Shown here piece after piece: positions 53,036 to 63,630 of a stretch of 64,000 nt of DNA (positions are counted from its first letter, which is position 1; each line of letters opens with the position of its first letter). The notes below the pieces were generated by a model. The model did no database searches. It was not told where the DNA came from and saw only the letters and a list, made by a program, of their open reading frames with translations. The translations under genes were made by a program, and so were the position numbers. The stretch comes from Dromiciops gliroides (taxonomy: Eukaryota; Chordata; Mammalia; Microbiotheria; Microbiotheriidae), in the NCBI RefSeq assembly GCF_019393635.1, contig NC_057865.1:301706885-301770884 (forward strand). Direction: 5' to 3'.

Positions 53036-53237
53036 AGAGAGGACCCAGAAGGGGCAGCTAGGTGGCGCAGTGGATAGAGCACTGGCCCTGGATTCAGGAG
53101 GACCTGAGTTCAAATGTGATATCAGGCACTTAACACTTACTAGCTGTGTGACCCTGGACAAGTCACTTATCCCCAGTTGCCTCACACAAAAAAACAAAAA
53201 CAAAAACAAAAAAAAAAACAACAAGAGAGAACCCAGA
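53036..53237 (+). mobile_element. MAR1/WSINE-like CORE-SINE, sense, 14-bp TSD
   Basis: The element at 53050-53223 has an intact CAGCTAGGTGGCGC head and an ACAAAAACAAAA tail. Flanks AGAGAGGACCCAGA (53036-53049) and AGAGAGAACCCAGA (53224-53237) differ at one base. Confidence 0.94.
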
Positions 53238-53284
53238 GGCTTTCCCATAACGTTGATTATTGAGCTAAGTGAGACCCCAGAAGC

Positions 53285-53440
53285 CTTTGAGTCCAAACCC
53301 TAATTTGACAGGGGAGGAAACTGAGGCAGAGAGAGGCTAGGTGATTTTCCCCGAGTCACACAGCTGGGGAGGGTCCAAGGCAGGACCTGATCTCAGACCT
53401 TTCTAACTCTCCATCCAGTGCTCTATCTGCTGCCCCTAAT
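53285..53440 (-). repeat. MIR-class SINE, antisense
   Basis: 'GACAGGGGAGGAAACTGAGG', 'CCGAGTCACACAGCTGGGG' and 'CCAGTGCTCTATCTGCTGCC' are all present. Confidence 0.88.
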
Positions 53441-54359
53441 GGGAGTTGGAGGGGCTTTCCTATGGAAGCCAGCATGGATGTATAGTTCTTGGCTCTCTAG
53501 GGCAGACTTGGGATGTGGGGGAATATACAAGGAGGCGGACTTGAGATGAACAGAAGAAACCTTTGGCCGGCCATCAGGTTCCAGCACCATGAGAGCTGGG
53601 GCTGGGAGGGGCCAAGCTCCTGGAGCCCAAGGGTCTCCTTCTCACTTTAAAGAATGCACTTCAGACATCTCAGCCCTGTTGGAATCGTGGAAATTGTTCT
53701 CGTCGTATCTCCAAGCACCCTGTTTAAAAAGGAACCCCTTTTTTGAGATTTCATTTTAAAATGCTATTTTTATAAACTATCCCTTCCCAGTGACTGTCCA
53801 CTCCCCAGCAGAAACCTTCTTATAACCAGTAATTGCAGGCAAGCAGAACAAATCAATACACTAGCCACATCTAACATCTGCCTCTTCCAGATCTGTAGGG
53901 CACCCCCAGAGGTGTTCTTTGTCCACTGGGACTTCCTGAGGGATGTCAAGCAGCCCCGCAGCTTGTGGGCACCTGGGAGGCACCCCTCTTCCCAGGCCCA
54001 GAGAAGGACGCTGCCAGGGCCAACCTCACACAGCAGGCTGTTGGCCTTGGCTGAGCAGGGTCTTCAGTGTGCTCATCTGGTCTTCCCTCTCCCAGGGCAG
54101 CTCTGGGGGATCGCCCCTGCCTTGGAATGACCCTGCCTCAGCTCTAGGCTGGCAGGGAAGAGCCAAAGATGGGGTCCCAGGCTGGGGGAATAATGAGAGG
54201 TGATAGGTAGGTTTGCTTGGAGGGGCCTCCCTCCTGCTGTAGGAACAAATGCCCATTTCCCACATGCTCCGGGCTAAGGAAGCGGCCTGTTGGACCCGGC
54301 CTGCCTCGGCCCAGTTTCTTTGGGTCTCCTCTTCTTTCCCTTTGCTCATGCCTTGGTGT
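53441..54359. other. Unique sequence, conserved-type block at 53690-53900
   Basis: 53690-53900 is AT-rich and complex ('TTTTAAAATGCTATTTTTAT', 'TAACCAGTAATTGCAGG') and repeat-free. The rest has no supported exon. Confidence 0.35.
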
Positions 54360-54775
54360 CCTCAGGGCCTGGCATTTCATTCAGTAGGTGCTCGATAAAT
54401 GCTGGTTGCAGCCCTTCCGACCCCGTTAAGGCCTCACATCCGTGGGACCCGTTATCGCAGCTGCCCTCTGGGTAACCCTGAGCCTTGTCTGGGTCCTGCC
54501 TTGGAGCCTCTCTGTTCGGCTGCATTGCTCCTGGGCACCATTGCGCCCATCTTACAGATGGGTAAACTGAGATTCAGAGAAGATATGGGCCTCATTTCTG
54601 GTGACACAGCTGAAGCCAGGGTTCTCACGCATTCTTCCCACTATAGTATCCGTACAGAGATGGAGACACTGAAAGGAATGAAGAGATTGCCTAAACTCAC
54701 AATGGACTGTTTAACCCTAGACTAGGGAATGTCAGGGCTGGAGGGGCCTGAGAACGGGGGTGTCCTCTGAGCTCA
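54360..54775. repeat. L2 tail, antisense MIR and 33-bp monomer
   Basis: 54360-54415 'GTAGGTGCTCGATAAATGCT'; 54540-54640 'CATCTTACAGATGGGTAAAC'; 54717-54770 'TAGGGAATGTCAGGGCTGGA' is one to one and a half copies of the 33-bp unit. Confidence 0.7.
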
Positions 54776-54834
54776 GCTCCCCAGGTGGAGCAAAGCTCTC
54801 CGTTTTGGGGGTACCCACCTTTTGGAGAGGATGG

Positions 54835-55060
54835 GCTTTTCCCAACACCTCTTCCCAGCAGAGAAGTATTTTCTGCAAGATCTTCCCAGAATGCCGAGCT
54901 TATGGCAGCTAAGTATTTGTGGGTCATTTGAGGTCTGTCACAACCCCCAAGCAGCTGAAAAAATATTTGTTCCAAACCGTTGTTTTCCGCCCCCATTGTT
55001 TCCAATGGGCTGTACCGTCACAACGCCAAAGCAAAAGGAAAGACCTAGCAACGTGAGCCA
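54835..55060. other. Conserved non-coding candidate
   Basis: Complex, repeat-free, with 'GCAGCTGAAAAAATATTTG' (E-box CAGCTG and AT-rich core) and 'CATTGTTTCCAATGG' (SOX-like ATTGTTT and CCAAT). This is inference from texture. Confidence 0.35.
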
Positions 55061-55639
55061 GGACAGGGGGCAACGGCCAGAAGCCCAGCCCGTCCCGGGC
55101 ATCTGGGCCCGCTCAGCCAAAGACGACAACAGATCGGTGCCCAGCCTGGTGCTGCTGCCTGCCCGGGCTGTGCTGCTTCTCAGGTGTCCTCTGAGCTTGG
55201 GGGGGGGAGGTGCCCAGAAGGGCCCGCAGGCCAGGTCACCTGCCTCCTACCTACTGCCCAGTCTGGGCTGGGGGCACAGAATCCTATCACCCCAAGCCTC
55301 AGGCCTTTGTCTCTTATTTACTGGAGAAAGTGGGATGCACCCAGATGCCTGAAGGGCAAGCGGGAGAGTGGTCCTGCCAGCCCTCTGGGAAATCTGAAGG
55401 AGGCTGGACTTTACCTCGTGGGGCTGGGAGTGTGAGCCTCATGGTAGAAGGGAGCTGGGGGGCCACTGCGTCCCAGTGAGGGGAGGCGCAAGACGATGAC
55501 TTTGCTGTGGTTCTGAGCAGTTCAGGAAGGATGGGGGAGCAGAGCTGCCCCCACCCCACCCCCAGCCGCTGCCTTTCTTTGGAAGGGGTGGTCTTCTTGC
55601 TGCACAGTTTTAGGTAAAGCATTCAGGGTCCGTGGTGCC
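55061..55639. other. Unique sequence
   Basis: No supported exon or clear repeat. The 176-codon frame at 54822-55352 has no recognised domain and crosses the block above. Confidence 0.4.
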
Positions 55640-55740
55640 GAATGGGCCAGGCCCTAGGAGCACTGGGTTTGAATTCTGCCTGTGGCCCAAACTTATTTTG
55701 TGCCTTTCTCTCTCCAGCCTCAGTTTCCTTCTCTGTGCTT
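55640..55740 (+). repeat. MIR-class fragment, sense
   Basis: 'GCACTGGGTTTGAATTCTGC' and 'CTCCAGCCTCAGTTTCCTTC'. Confidence 0.7.
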
Positions 55741-55902
55741 TCTGAACCCACCCCAGTCCATTCCAGCATCCATCGTTCTGGTGGAAGGAGGACCCCCGGG
55801 GCAGTCAGTGGGCAAAGGCCCAGGCTGGAGCCCGGCTACCCGCCAGGCTGTGCAGCCAAGAACAGAGGAAGTCTGGGCAGACGGATGCGTGAGCTAGCCA
55901 GC

Positions 55903-55965
55903 TCCACACACAGACATGCGTGTCTGCATGTGTGTCTGCATGTGTGTATATATGTGTGTTTGTAG
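55903..55965. repeat. Imperfect (TGTG/TGCA)n repeat
   Basis: 'TGTCTGCATGTGTG' occurs in near-perfect tandem. Confidence 0.85.
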
Positions 55966-56149
55966 AAAACACAAGTTCAGAGACACCTGAAAATCTCTCC
56001 CCAGAAGTCTGTGGGGCCCAGGCTGGGAGCCCTTGCTCTCCTATCTTTCTCACCACTGACATTTTGAGCCCAAAGCCCCAAGCAGGGAGAGTCGCTAGAA
56101 GCAGGGAGGTGACAGTCCTCCAGGCCTCTGCCCTGGGAGGGCAGTGAAG

Positions 56150-56640
56150 GAAAGGTGGATATCTCCATTGTGTGGGTGAGAAGACTGAGGCTAAGAGCAG
56201 AGCTAAGAGCAGAGCATAGTCACCTGCCATTAGAAGTGGCAGAGGTGATCCAGGAATCCAGAGTGGAAGCTCTAGATCAGTTTCCCCGGCTTCTTTGCAG
56301 TTTTATAGATGTGGCCTTCCATCTACCACCTGTGCGCCTTTGCACAGGATGAACCCATGCCTAGTGTGCCTCCTCCCTTTCCTCTCCCCCTGCCCGGCTC
56401 TTGGCATTCCTGGCAGTCCAAGCAGGGCCTTCTCTGGGAGGCCTCTCCAAAATGACTTGGGATAAGTTGTGTGTCTGCTGGTCTGTGTGTGTGTGTGGGG
56501 GGGGCATGTGTATCTTTGGGTCAAGTGGAAGCTCGGGGAGGGCAGGGGCTTCCTCCTTCTTGTTGTTTCTTGCCCAGTGCCTGCCATGGTGCCTGATCTT
56601 AATGAGTGCTTATTGGTTGGTGCTTGGGAGGGCATAAGGA
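56150..56640. repeat. Antisense MIR and L2 tail in unique sequence
   Basis: 56155-56290 is an antisense MIR (GAGAAGACTGAGGCTAAGAG, tandemly repeated AGAGCAGAGCTA). 56560-56640 is an L2 3' end (TGGTGCCTGATCTTAATGAG). A GT/G run lies at 56485-56505. Confidence 0.6.
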
Positions 56641-56794
56641 TGGAGTCTGGGGGTAGAATAGAATTTTTCTCAGCATAAAGTTGAATCTCTTTGCTTGTCT
56701 CTTCTGGAGATGGGTGCTAGGAGCCCTTCACCCTAGTCCTGGGCTTCCTGTGACATCCTATGATGTTGGTGACCAGGGTTAGCATCATGACAGC

Positions 56795-57030
56795 CGCTAG
56801 GAAGCAGCCAGGCCAGGCAGTTGGCAGAGCCCTGGACCTAGAGTCAGGAAGACCCGAGTTCAAATTGAGCCTGTGTGACTCGGGGAAAGTCCTTTCACTG
56901 CTGCCTGCCTCAGTTTCTTCTTCTGCAAAATGGGGGTGGTAGCAGCCCCTTCCTCCCAGGTGGTTGTGAGGACCCCATGAGATCCCAGGGAAAGCTCTCT
57001 GCAAAGTGCTCTGTGAGCCATAGAAGTCAC
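56795..57030 (+). repeat. MIR-class SINE, nearly full length, sense
   Basis: 'GTTGGCAGAGCCCTGGACCT', 'GACCCGAGTTCAAATTGAGC', 'CAGTTTCTTCTTCTGCAAAA' and 'GTGGTTGTGAGGACCCCATG' follow the element's order. A part of the body before the core is deleted. Confidence 0.85.
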
Positions 57031-57780
57031 TGATGTCTTCGTCACTGTGGTTGTGTCTTCTCGCCCCTTCTGGGAGCTTCATCTCACTCACCAGTAAAGG
57101 GGAGACGTAGCAAAGACCCCTTTCTCCCTCATAGGCAGTCAGGAGGCAAGGCTGGATGGTCGGGTGCCACAGGGGACGGTTGAGATGCCTCCCAGCCTCT
57201 CGGATGCTGGCGGTGAGAGCCTCCTTTGGCTTGGGGGCCCGGCAAGGTCCCCTGAGCTCTGCTCTGGGCAGCCGGCAAGCAGTGATTGTGGTCTGTACCA
57301 AGTACTGTAACCCAGGGAGGCATCTGGGGCTATGGACGATTTGGGTTGTTCAGTGGTTAGGGCCTGGACTTTTAGGGAGGGGGTGCACAGGAAGAGACAG
57401 GGAAGGGATAGGTGATCAGTCAGAATAAAGGCAGGAGCAATGACTCTAAGAGGGGAAAATCCCACCCGACCCTCCTCTGGTGGTTTCTTAAAAGAGCCTG
57501 GGAATTGTCAGGGCAACGGAGGTTCCCAGACCATGGCCACAAACAAGAATCTGTGAAAAGGCCGCGTGAAGCTGTGAGGTCAAGGCTGAGGCCTGAGCAG
57601 CGCCTGACCTTGGGGTGGGATGGGGGGGCTTTTGTGGTTCAAAAAAGATGGCAGCCTCTCATGCTCCCGGCTCCAGCCCAGCCCAGCTCCCCCCCCCCCA
57701 TTCCCTTGTTGGCATCAGAGAAAGAGGCCCTCCAGGTGAGGAAGTAGCCAGGCATGGCTGCCTGAGGGGAGCGACTGTCC
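57031..57780. other. Unique sequence
   Basis: No supported exon. AAGATGGCAGC at 57648 is a YY1-like motif, and (C)8 lies at 57690. Confidence 0.4.
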
Positions 57781-57799
57781 CAAACCTCCCTGTGAGTCT

Positions 57800-57940
57800 A
57801 CAGAGCGTGCACATGTACACACATCCACACGGCACACACATGTACACACACGCATGTGACACAAATGCACATGTGCACACGCAGGAGTATGTACACGTGT
57901 GCATGCACACATGCACACACACACACACACACACACAGAA
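57800..57940. repeat. (CA)n-rich region
   Basis: Imperfect ACACATGTGCAC steps end in a pure CA run at about 57913-57937. Confidence 0.92.
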
Positions 57941-59182
57941 ATTCCACATCTTTGGAGGGTCATGGACCCGGGGACTCGACCTGTCCAAGTTCACACAGGC
58001 AACAGATATCAAACCTAGTATTGGAGCCCAGCTCTTTGGATGCCACATCTAAGGCCCTTTCCCCTGTATCCCGTCATTTAGTCAAATCTTATTTTATACA
58101 CAAGGAAACTTCTTGGCAGGTAGATCTCTTGACTTTTGACCTGAGTTTCTCCATCCACAAAATGGGGGAGACGACCCTTGCCAGATCTGCCTCTTGCCAA
58201 ATGCCGTGGGGTGTGTGAGCCCAGGGATGTGAGTGTAGGTCCAGCCGCCTTGATGTTGTGATTCTCACGGCAGGGAAACCAGGCCTCATATTGTGCAGAG
58301 AGCTGGCCACCAAGTTGTGATGCGATGTTTCCCAACAGAGCCAGCAGGCACTCTTGGGTGCCGCTGCACCAAGCTCTGGATTCAGAAGGAAGGATTAGAG
58401 ATAATGCCTGCCCTTACGGAGCCATGATGCCCAGCCAGGGGATAAAGCAGATGGCCAGCTCAGGGAAGGCGCTGGCTGGCAGGTAGACTGGGAGGTGCTC
58501 CCTGTACCAAGGACTCAGGCAGAGACTTCAGAGAGGACGGAGGAGCCAGGAGGGGAGGGCTCCGGGCCGGGCTTGTCCTTGGCTCGGCTGAGGAATGCAG
58601 AGGCCAGTGTAGACCTCGGAGAGTGTGTGTTGTGGGATTAACTCAGCAGAAAACTGGAGAGGGAGGAAGGAACAGGTCCTGGAGGTCTGGAAAGTGGAGA
58701 GCTCTGGGGAGCCCCTGGAGGGGTGGGAAGGGTGCTGATGTGGTCAGCCTCATGCTTCAGGGGCATCACCTCATGGGCCCCCTGGATGCCCGAGCCCCAC
58801 AGGGCCAGTGGGATATGGGCCCAGCCCTGGGATTTCATGCACGCCCAGAGCCCTGCTAAGGAAACCCTCTCTTGTCTCATCTGAAGAGCAGGCATGTAGG
58901 GGGACCCCTTCCTTGTAGCCTCAGAGGGCAGAGTGAGGAACTGTGGGTGCAAGCCACAGGGGCTCCAATAGGGAAGGACTTTTAACAGACCAGGTTGTCT
59001 AAGAGTGGAGTGGGCATCCTCAGTTGGTGGTGAGATCTCCATCTCTGAGCTGCCTGGGCAGGTAGTGAGTTCCCTGTCTATGGAAGGCTTAAACTGGTAG
59101 CTGAGTGAAAATGAGGAGATTGCTCAGTGCCGTGGAAGGGGCCATGAGCTGGGGTCTCGGATCTGAATTCAAATCCTGACCA
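57941..59182. other. Mostly unique sequence with MIR traces
   Basis: 57985-58050 and 58120-58170 ('CTCCATCCACAAAATGGGGG') are MIR fragments. No gene is supported in the remainder. Confidence 0.45.
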
Positions 59183-59365
59183 GGTCACTTTTTTTCTTTT
59201 TTTTTTTTTTTTGGTGAGGCAATTGGGGTTAAGTGACTTGCCTAGAATCACACAGCTAGTAAGTGTTAAGTATCTGAGGCCGGATTTGAACTCAGGTCCT
59301 CCTGAATCCAGGGCCGGTGCTCTATCCACTGCGCCACCTAGCTGCCCCTGGTTGGGTCACTTTTT
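59183..59365 (-). mobile_element. MAR1/WSINE-like CORE-SINE, antisense, 11-bp TSD
   Basis: The antisense element lies at about 59194-59354, with poly-T, GGTTAAGTGACTTGCC, GGATTTGAACTCAGGTCCTC and an intact GCGCCACCTAGCTGCCCC head. It is bounded by GGTCACTTTTT at 59183-59193 and 59355-59365. Confidence 0.93.
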
Positions 59366-59429
59366 ACCTACACTTGTAACCTTGGACCAGCCACAGCCAG
59401 CTCTGACCTCAGTTTCCCTCTCTGGGGCG

Positions 59430-59960
59430 GCCCCCCAAGGTCCCTTCCCACTCTGGGATTCTGTCCCTTTGAGAAGGGCCGCAGGGAGAGGGGGAGGGGC
59501 GGGCCGGCCCAGACCCAGAAAGGGCTTTGCCTTTTGTCTCCCGGCCCAGCCTATCCGGGTGGCACAGAGGCCCCCCCTCGTCCAGGCGCAGACTCGGTTT
59601 CTGTTCCGCCTTTGACTTTGGCCGGCTCCCTGGGCCTGCGGCTTTGCCTGAGCCGGCTACAAAATGTCCGCCTCTCCCTGGCCGCCATTTTGTGTCTGTT
59701 CCTAGGCTCCCGGAAGCTGTGGCACAAATGGAAAACAAACTGGCCCAGCAGGCCCGGCAGAGGTCGTCCGCGAGGCCTCTTCTTGGGTAATTGCTACCGA
59801 CTGGCTGCATCTCCCCAGGCTCTGGAAGGCACCCAGGGCCGGGCTGGAGGACCTGACCTTGGGCCGCCTCCATCAGCGGCTCCCAGCTCCTGGCACCGGG
59901 TGGTTTGGCAAGGCCGGCCCTACGGCCTGCTCTGGGAGCCTCCCTACCCCCAGCCGGTAG
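59430..59960. promoter_or_regulatory. Small CpG-rich islet, possible alternative promoter
   Basis: CpG is clearly enriched compared with the flanks. It contains GGGGCGGG (GC box, about 59497), GCCGCCATTTTG at 59681-59692 (YY1-type, antisense) and a splice-bounded exon candidate. It may be an internal promoter or simply a GC-rich exon neighbourhood. Confidence 0.4.
59706..59786 (+). other. Candidate exon (81 bp), open in all frames
   Basis: The acceptor TTTTGTGTCTGTTCCTAG (ending 59705) is strong. The donor TCTTGG|GTAATT (59787) is moderate. The frame reading LPEAVAQMENKLAQQARQRS looks like a helical, hydrophilic protein segment, but the other two frames are also open. I recognise no product. 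Confidence 0.3.
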
Positions 59961-60424
59961 CCTCCAGCACCCAGGCCTGCTCTGGGGAGGCCCAGCCCTG
60001 CCTCTCCCCGTGGAGACCTGGGTAGGCCTGGGGCCCCAGAGGGCTGTGAAGGAAGCCTGTGGTTCCAAGCAGCTTCCATGGAGGCTGGTCTCCAGCCCCC
60101 TGACAAGGGAAGGAGGCGAATGCTAGGGCGGGGGGGGGGGGGGGGAACTTGTGCTCCTCAGGCTCCCAGTGACTCAAGGTGAGGGAGGGCTTCAGAACTG
60201 GCCAAGGACGCCCCTGTCTAGAGGAATAAAGGGCAGCTCTGGGCGTTCTGGTCCTGGAGGGACAGGGAGGAGGTGATAGAGGCTTTGGGAAGAGTTGGAC
60301 AAATGAGGGTAACTCCCCACATTTGCAGGAGACCCCGCAGGCTTTTCTGAGCCCTGTGGAATGACTTCAGGCACCAAGGAGAGTTGGGTGGGTCTTTGGG
60401 ACCCTGATTTTGGTGCTAATCATG
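59961..60424. other. Unique sequence with (G)16
   Basis: A G homopolymer of about 16 lies at 60130-60145. No exon is recognised. Confidence 0.5.
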
Positions 60425-60600
60425 AATAATGATGGCTCGGGTTGGCCGAAAACTCCAAGGTTTACAAAGTGTTTTCCTTGAAGCAGTTGGTGGCCCCGTG
60501 TTAGGGATGGGGAACTGAAGCCAGAAGAGGAGGTCGTTGCTGGCACTGGGATCAGAACCGTGTTCTCGGCGGCCCAGTCTGGTCTTGTTTCCACTGGGCC
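60425..60600 (-). repeat. MIR-class SINE, antisense
   Basis: 'CAAGGTTTACAAAGTGTTTT' and 'AGGGATGGGGAACTGAAGCC' are typical of the marsupial antisense form. Confidence 0.75.
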
Positions 60601-61320
60601 CCGCTGCTTCCAGTTATTGTTCCCCTCCGTGGCCCCTGACCACACCTGAGAAGAACGAGCAGGCCCAGTAAAGAAGCTCATGGGATCAGAGAGGGAAACT
60701 GAGGCCCAGGATTGGGACCTAAAGCCAACACTCAGGCTCTGTGAGGACGATGGTCTAGGAGGAGGCCTGAAGCATGGGGGATGGGTGCCCGAGGAGAGGG
60801 CAGGCTTTGTTTGGCTTGAGCCTGGCCCGAGGAGGAGCCCAGAGCCTTTCGGGGTCCTGGTCACCTTTGGCAGGCATCTCTGGGCCCTTCTCCAAAGGTT
60901 GTTCCGTGCCTCGACTAAAACCCAGGGGAGCCGATTCTGCAGAAATGCAGTTATCAAAATGGATGGACTTTAAATCAGATTCCTGTACCTGGGTGCAGCC
61001 CCAGGCCCAGCCAGCTCCAGGGGAAAGGCAGGGCCGGTGAGAGGATGGCCCCTGTGCCCATTGATCAGTTCATCTCACGGAGGGCACTTACTCAGGACCA
61101 GCTCTGAGTCTGTAGGCCCTGGCCTGGACCCCAGGGACTGGAGAGAGAAGGAAGACATCCCACACCAGGAGGCAGCGTCTCTACGTGTCAGTCTCCACAG
61201 ATTACAGTGACACACGGTCATTTTGTGACACATGAGGAAAGCAAGATCCCTGAAAAGTGCTTCATCTAACACCGCCTCCTCTCCCTTGGCTCCCCGTGGT
61301 CTCACTGTAACTTGAATCAT
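60601..61320. other. Unique sequence
   Basis: No supported exon or clear repeat; an antisense MIR trace ('GAGAGGGAAACTGAGGCCC') lies near 60690. Confidence 0.4.
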
Positions 61321-61324
61321 GTCC

Positions 61325-61415
61325 ATGCTCATTGCTGTGCCTCAGTTTCTCTGCCTGTAAGATGAGCTCTGTGGTTCCCCACCCACTCTGGCATTCAACA
61401 TCTCCATGATCCTAA
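61325..61415 (+). repeat. MIR-class 3' half, sense
   Basis: 'GTGCCTCAGTTTCTCTGCCT' and 'GTAAGATGAGCTC'. Confidence 0.75.
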
Positions 61416-62495
61416 GCTTATTGGGAAAAGGGGAAAGGTCGAGGTGTATCTGTGATGAATCGGATCCAGTTTAAGAAGCCTGTCTCCTGCCACATGCCTG
61501 ATTCAGTCAGCTCAGACTTTCAGATGTGGCCCCTGGGTGGGGGACGAGTCCCCCTGTGGGAGAGGGTGTGGAGCCTGAAGCGTGCCAGGAGCCAGTGGGC
61601 CACCCTGAATCCCACCTTGGCTCGGGGCAGGGGCTTATCCCTCAGCTTGTCCTCTCCATGGCCCCCAGCTCACTTGTGGAGGATGGGGCATTTGGCATGC
61701 CGGCTACCATCTTGGGGTCTCTAAGACTTGGAGAGCGGGATGGCAGCCTCTGAGTCTGACTGGATGCAGTGGCCTCCCTGGGCCGCACCAGCGGCCCAAC
61801 AGCTTGTTCTGGTCAGGACCGCCAGGGCCCTTGGCATCGGGCACTCCTAGTGAGGAAGGTCCTTTCACTACTGCCGAGCTTTTGAAGAAACAGGTTTTTG
61901 TTGCTCTCGGTTTTCACCTCCCCTGGGCCCGCTTATAGCCATCCGTTGTAGCCAAGAATTCTACAAAGCAAAACAGAGGAAAAGGAAAATGCAGCCCCAG
62001 CAGTGGAAACGCTGAAGAAAGCTGAAGCTCTGTATGAGGTTCCCCTGCAGGGCCCGGCCTCTGCCCGGGAGAGGCCACCAGGGTGCATCTGCCACCAAGC
62101 ACGAGGAGGTGCCCAGGATACAGAGAGGTCACCCAGCCCCACGACTCAAGGCAGGACCTGAACCCAAGCGAGGCTTCCCAGCTGTGAGGAGGCCAGCTCT
62201 CTAGTTCCCGAGTCCCACTGCTTCCAAAATCGTCACTGAGGAGGAACTAGGGAGCCTTGCATTTCTCTGGAGGGGCGCTGGGCCCTTCTCTTGGGCATGA
62301 GTCCACTGCCCAGGTCTTCTTCCTCCAGCTTGGGCACTGCCCACTTTCTGATGCCCAAAGCTGGGCCGCCAGGGAGCAGCACTCAGCCCCCTCCTCTCCG
62401 TTCTAGGGCTTCTCTGGCAAGCTGGTCCCAGTGCCATTGCCCCCTTCCCAGTGTCCTCCCCAGTCTCCCCAGGGGCTTGGCCGGGAGCTCCAGTC
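61416..62495. other. Unique sequence
   Basis: No supported exon or clear repeat. Confidence 0.4.
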
Positions 62496-62499
62496 CCTC

Positions 62500-62585
62500 C
62501 CTCTCTGGGCCTCAGCTTCTTCATCACCAAAACGGGATTAACGATGCTCTCTACCTGCCAGGACAGTTGTGAGGGTGGTGATCAA
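62500..62585 (+). repeat. MIR-class 3' half, sense
   Basis: 'CTGGGCCTCAGCTTCTTCAT' and 'CACCAAAACGGGATTAACGA'. Confidence 0.7.
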
Positions 62586-63540
62586 GAAGTGGGACTTGTT
62601 ACCCAGCAGAAGCTCGGCAGGGCCGGCTTCTAGAATGGGCCAGCACACCCACGGGAGCTTTGCTGAGCCTGCGGCCCAGACGCGCTTTATTCCTCAGGAG
62701 TCCCAGCCCTTGGCCCAGGTGGGGCCCAGACCAGGACTCAGCTCCCAGATATCTGAAGCCCGCTGCCGTCCCAAGATAAACACCTATGTCTGAGTCTCTC
62801 CCTGTTGCCCAAGAGTGGCCAAAGGAAGCAGAGATAACCCAGGGCAGGAAGCAAACAGGGTCTGATGTGATGCTGAGGCTGTCTCCCTCTGGATGCCAAG
62901 TGAATCCTGCCACCACCTCCGCTGTGCCCACCGTGCCACTTTTCATTTGCTTTCATGAACCCTCCCCAGAGGCCTGTGGACCCAGCCACAGAGTCGGAAA
63001 TGGATGACATGAGGAGGTGTCAGGAAACCTCAGCCATCCATTCTGGACCATCATCGGGGGGGATGACCGCAGTGCGGGTCCCCAGCCACGAGCAGTCAGC
63101 ATCAAGGCCAGGCAGCCTGGCCACAGTGACCGTGGGGATCTGGAGCTGCTCAGCACGGCTTGGGCAAAGCCAAGAGAGGCCCTGATGTAGCAACAGTGTG
63201 GGGCAAATGCTTGGTAGTGAGCTTCTCAGCCCAAGTGAGTCCTATGAGGACTCCAGCCACAGCCCCAGAAAGGGTGATATTGTCCATGGTGCTGCTGCTG
63301 CTGCTGGTGACTGTGTTTTCATGGGGAAGGGAGCTGCCACACCGGGAGCCAACAGTGGCACTCGTATGTCCCTTAGTGAGGCAGTTGGGGAGTGACCACC
63401 CATCTGGCCGGGACAGGTCCCTGCAGTTCCAAAGCTGGTCCTCTGCCCGCTAGGTTGCAGTGGATTATGGTCCAGTTGTCCCCCATGCATGATCATGAAT
63501 CACATCTAGGGACCCCTTAAGACTGACTTTGAAAAAAAAG
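62586..63540. other. Unique sequence
   Basis: No supported exon. A (GCT)5 run lies at 63290-63305 and produces the poly-Ala and poly-Leu frames. Confidence 0.4.
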
Positions 63541-63544
63541 TGAC

Positions 63545-63630
63545 TGATGGTGCCAGGGTGGAGGGGCCTTAGAACACAGATGTTGAGTTCAGCTGCCTCC
63601 TTTTACAGACTTGCCTCTCAGCACTTAAGG
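63545..63630 (-). repeat. 33-bp monomer joined to antisense MIR
   Basis: 'GGTGGAGGGGCCTTAGAACA' then 'CTGCCTCCTTTTACAGAC' show one monomer adjoining an antisense MIR 3' half. Confidence 0.65.

Noticed and set aside
63155..63290. Minus-strand small frame starting MDNITLSGAVAG
   Set aside because: About 45 codons without recognised homology, promoter or splice sites; adjacent to a (GCT)n run.
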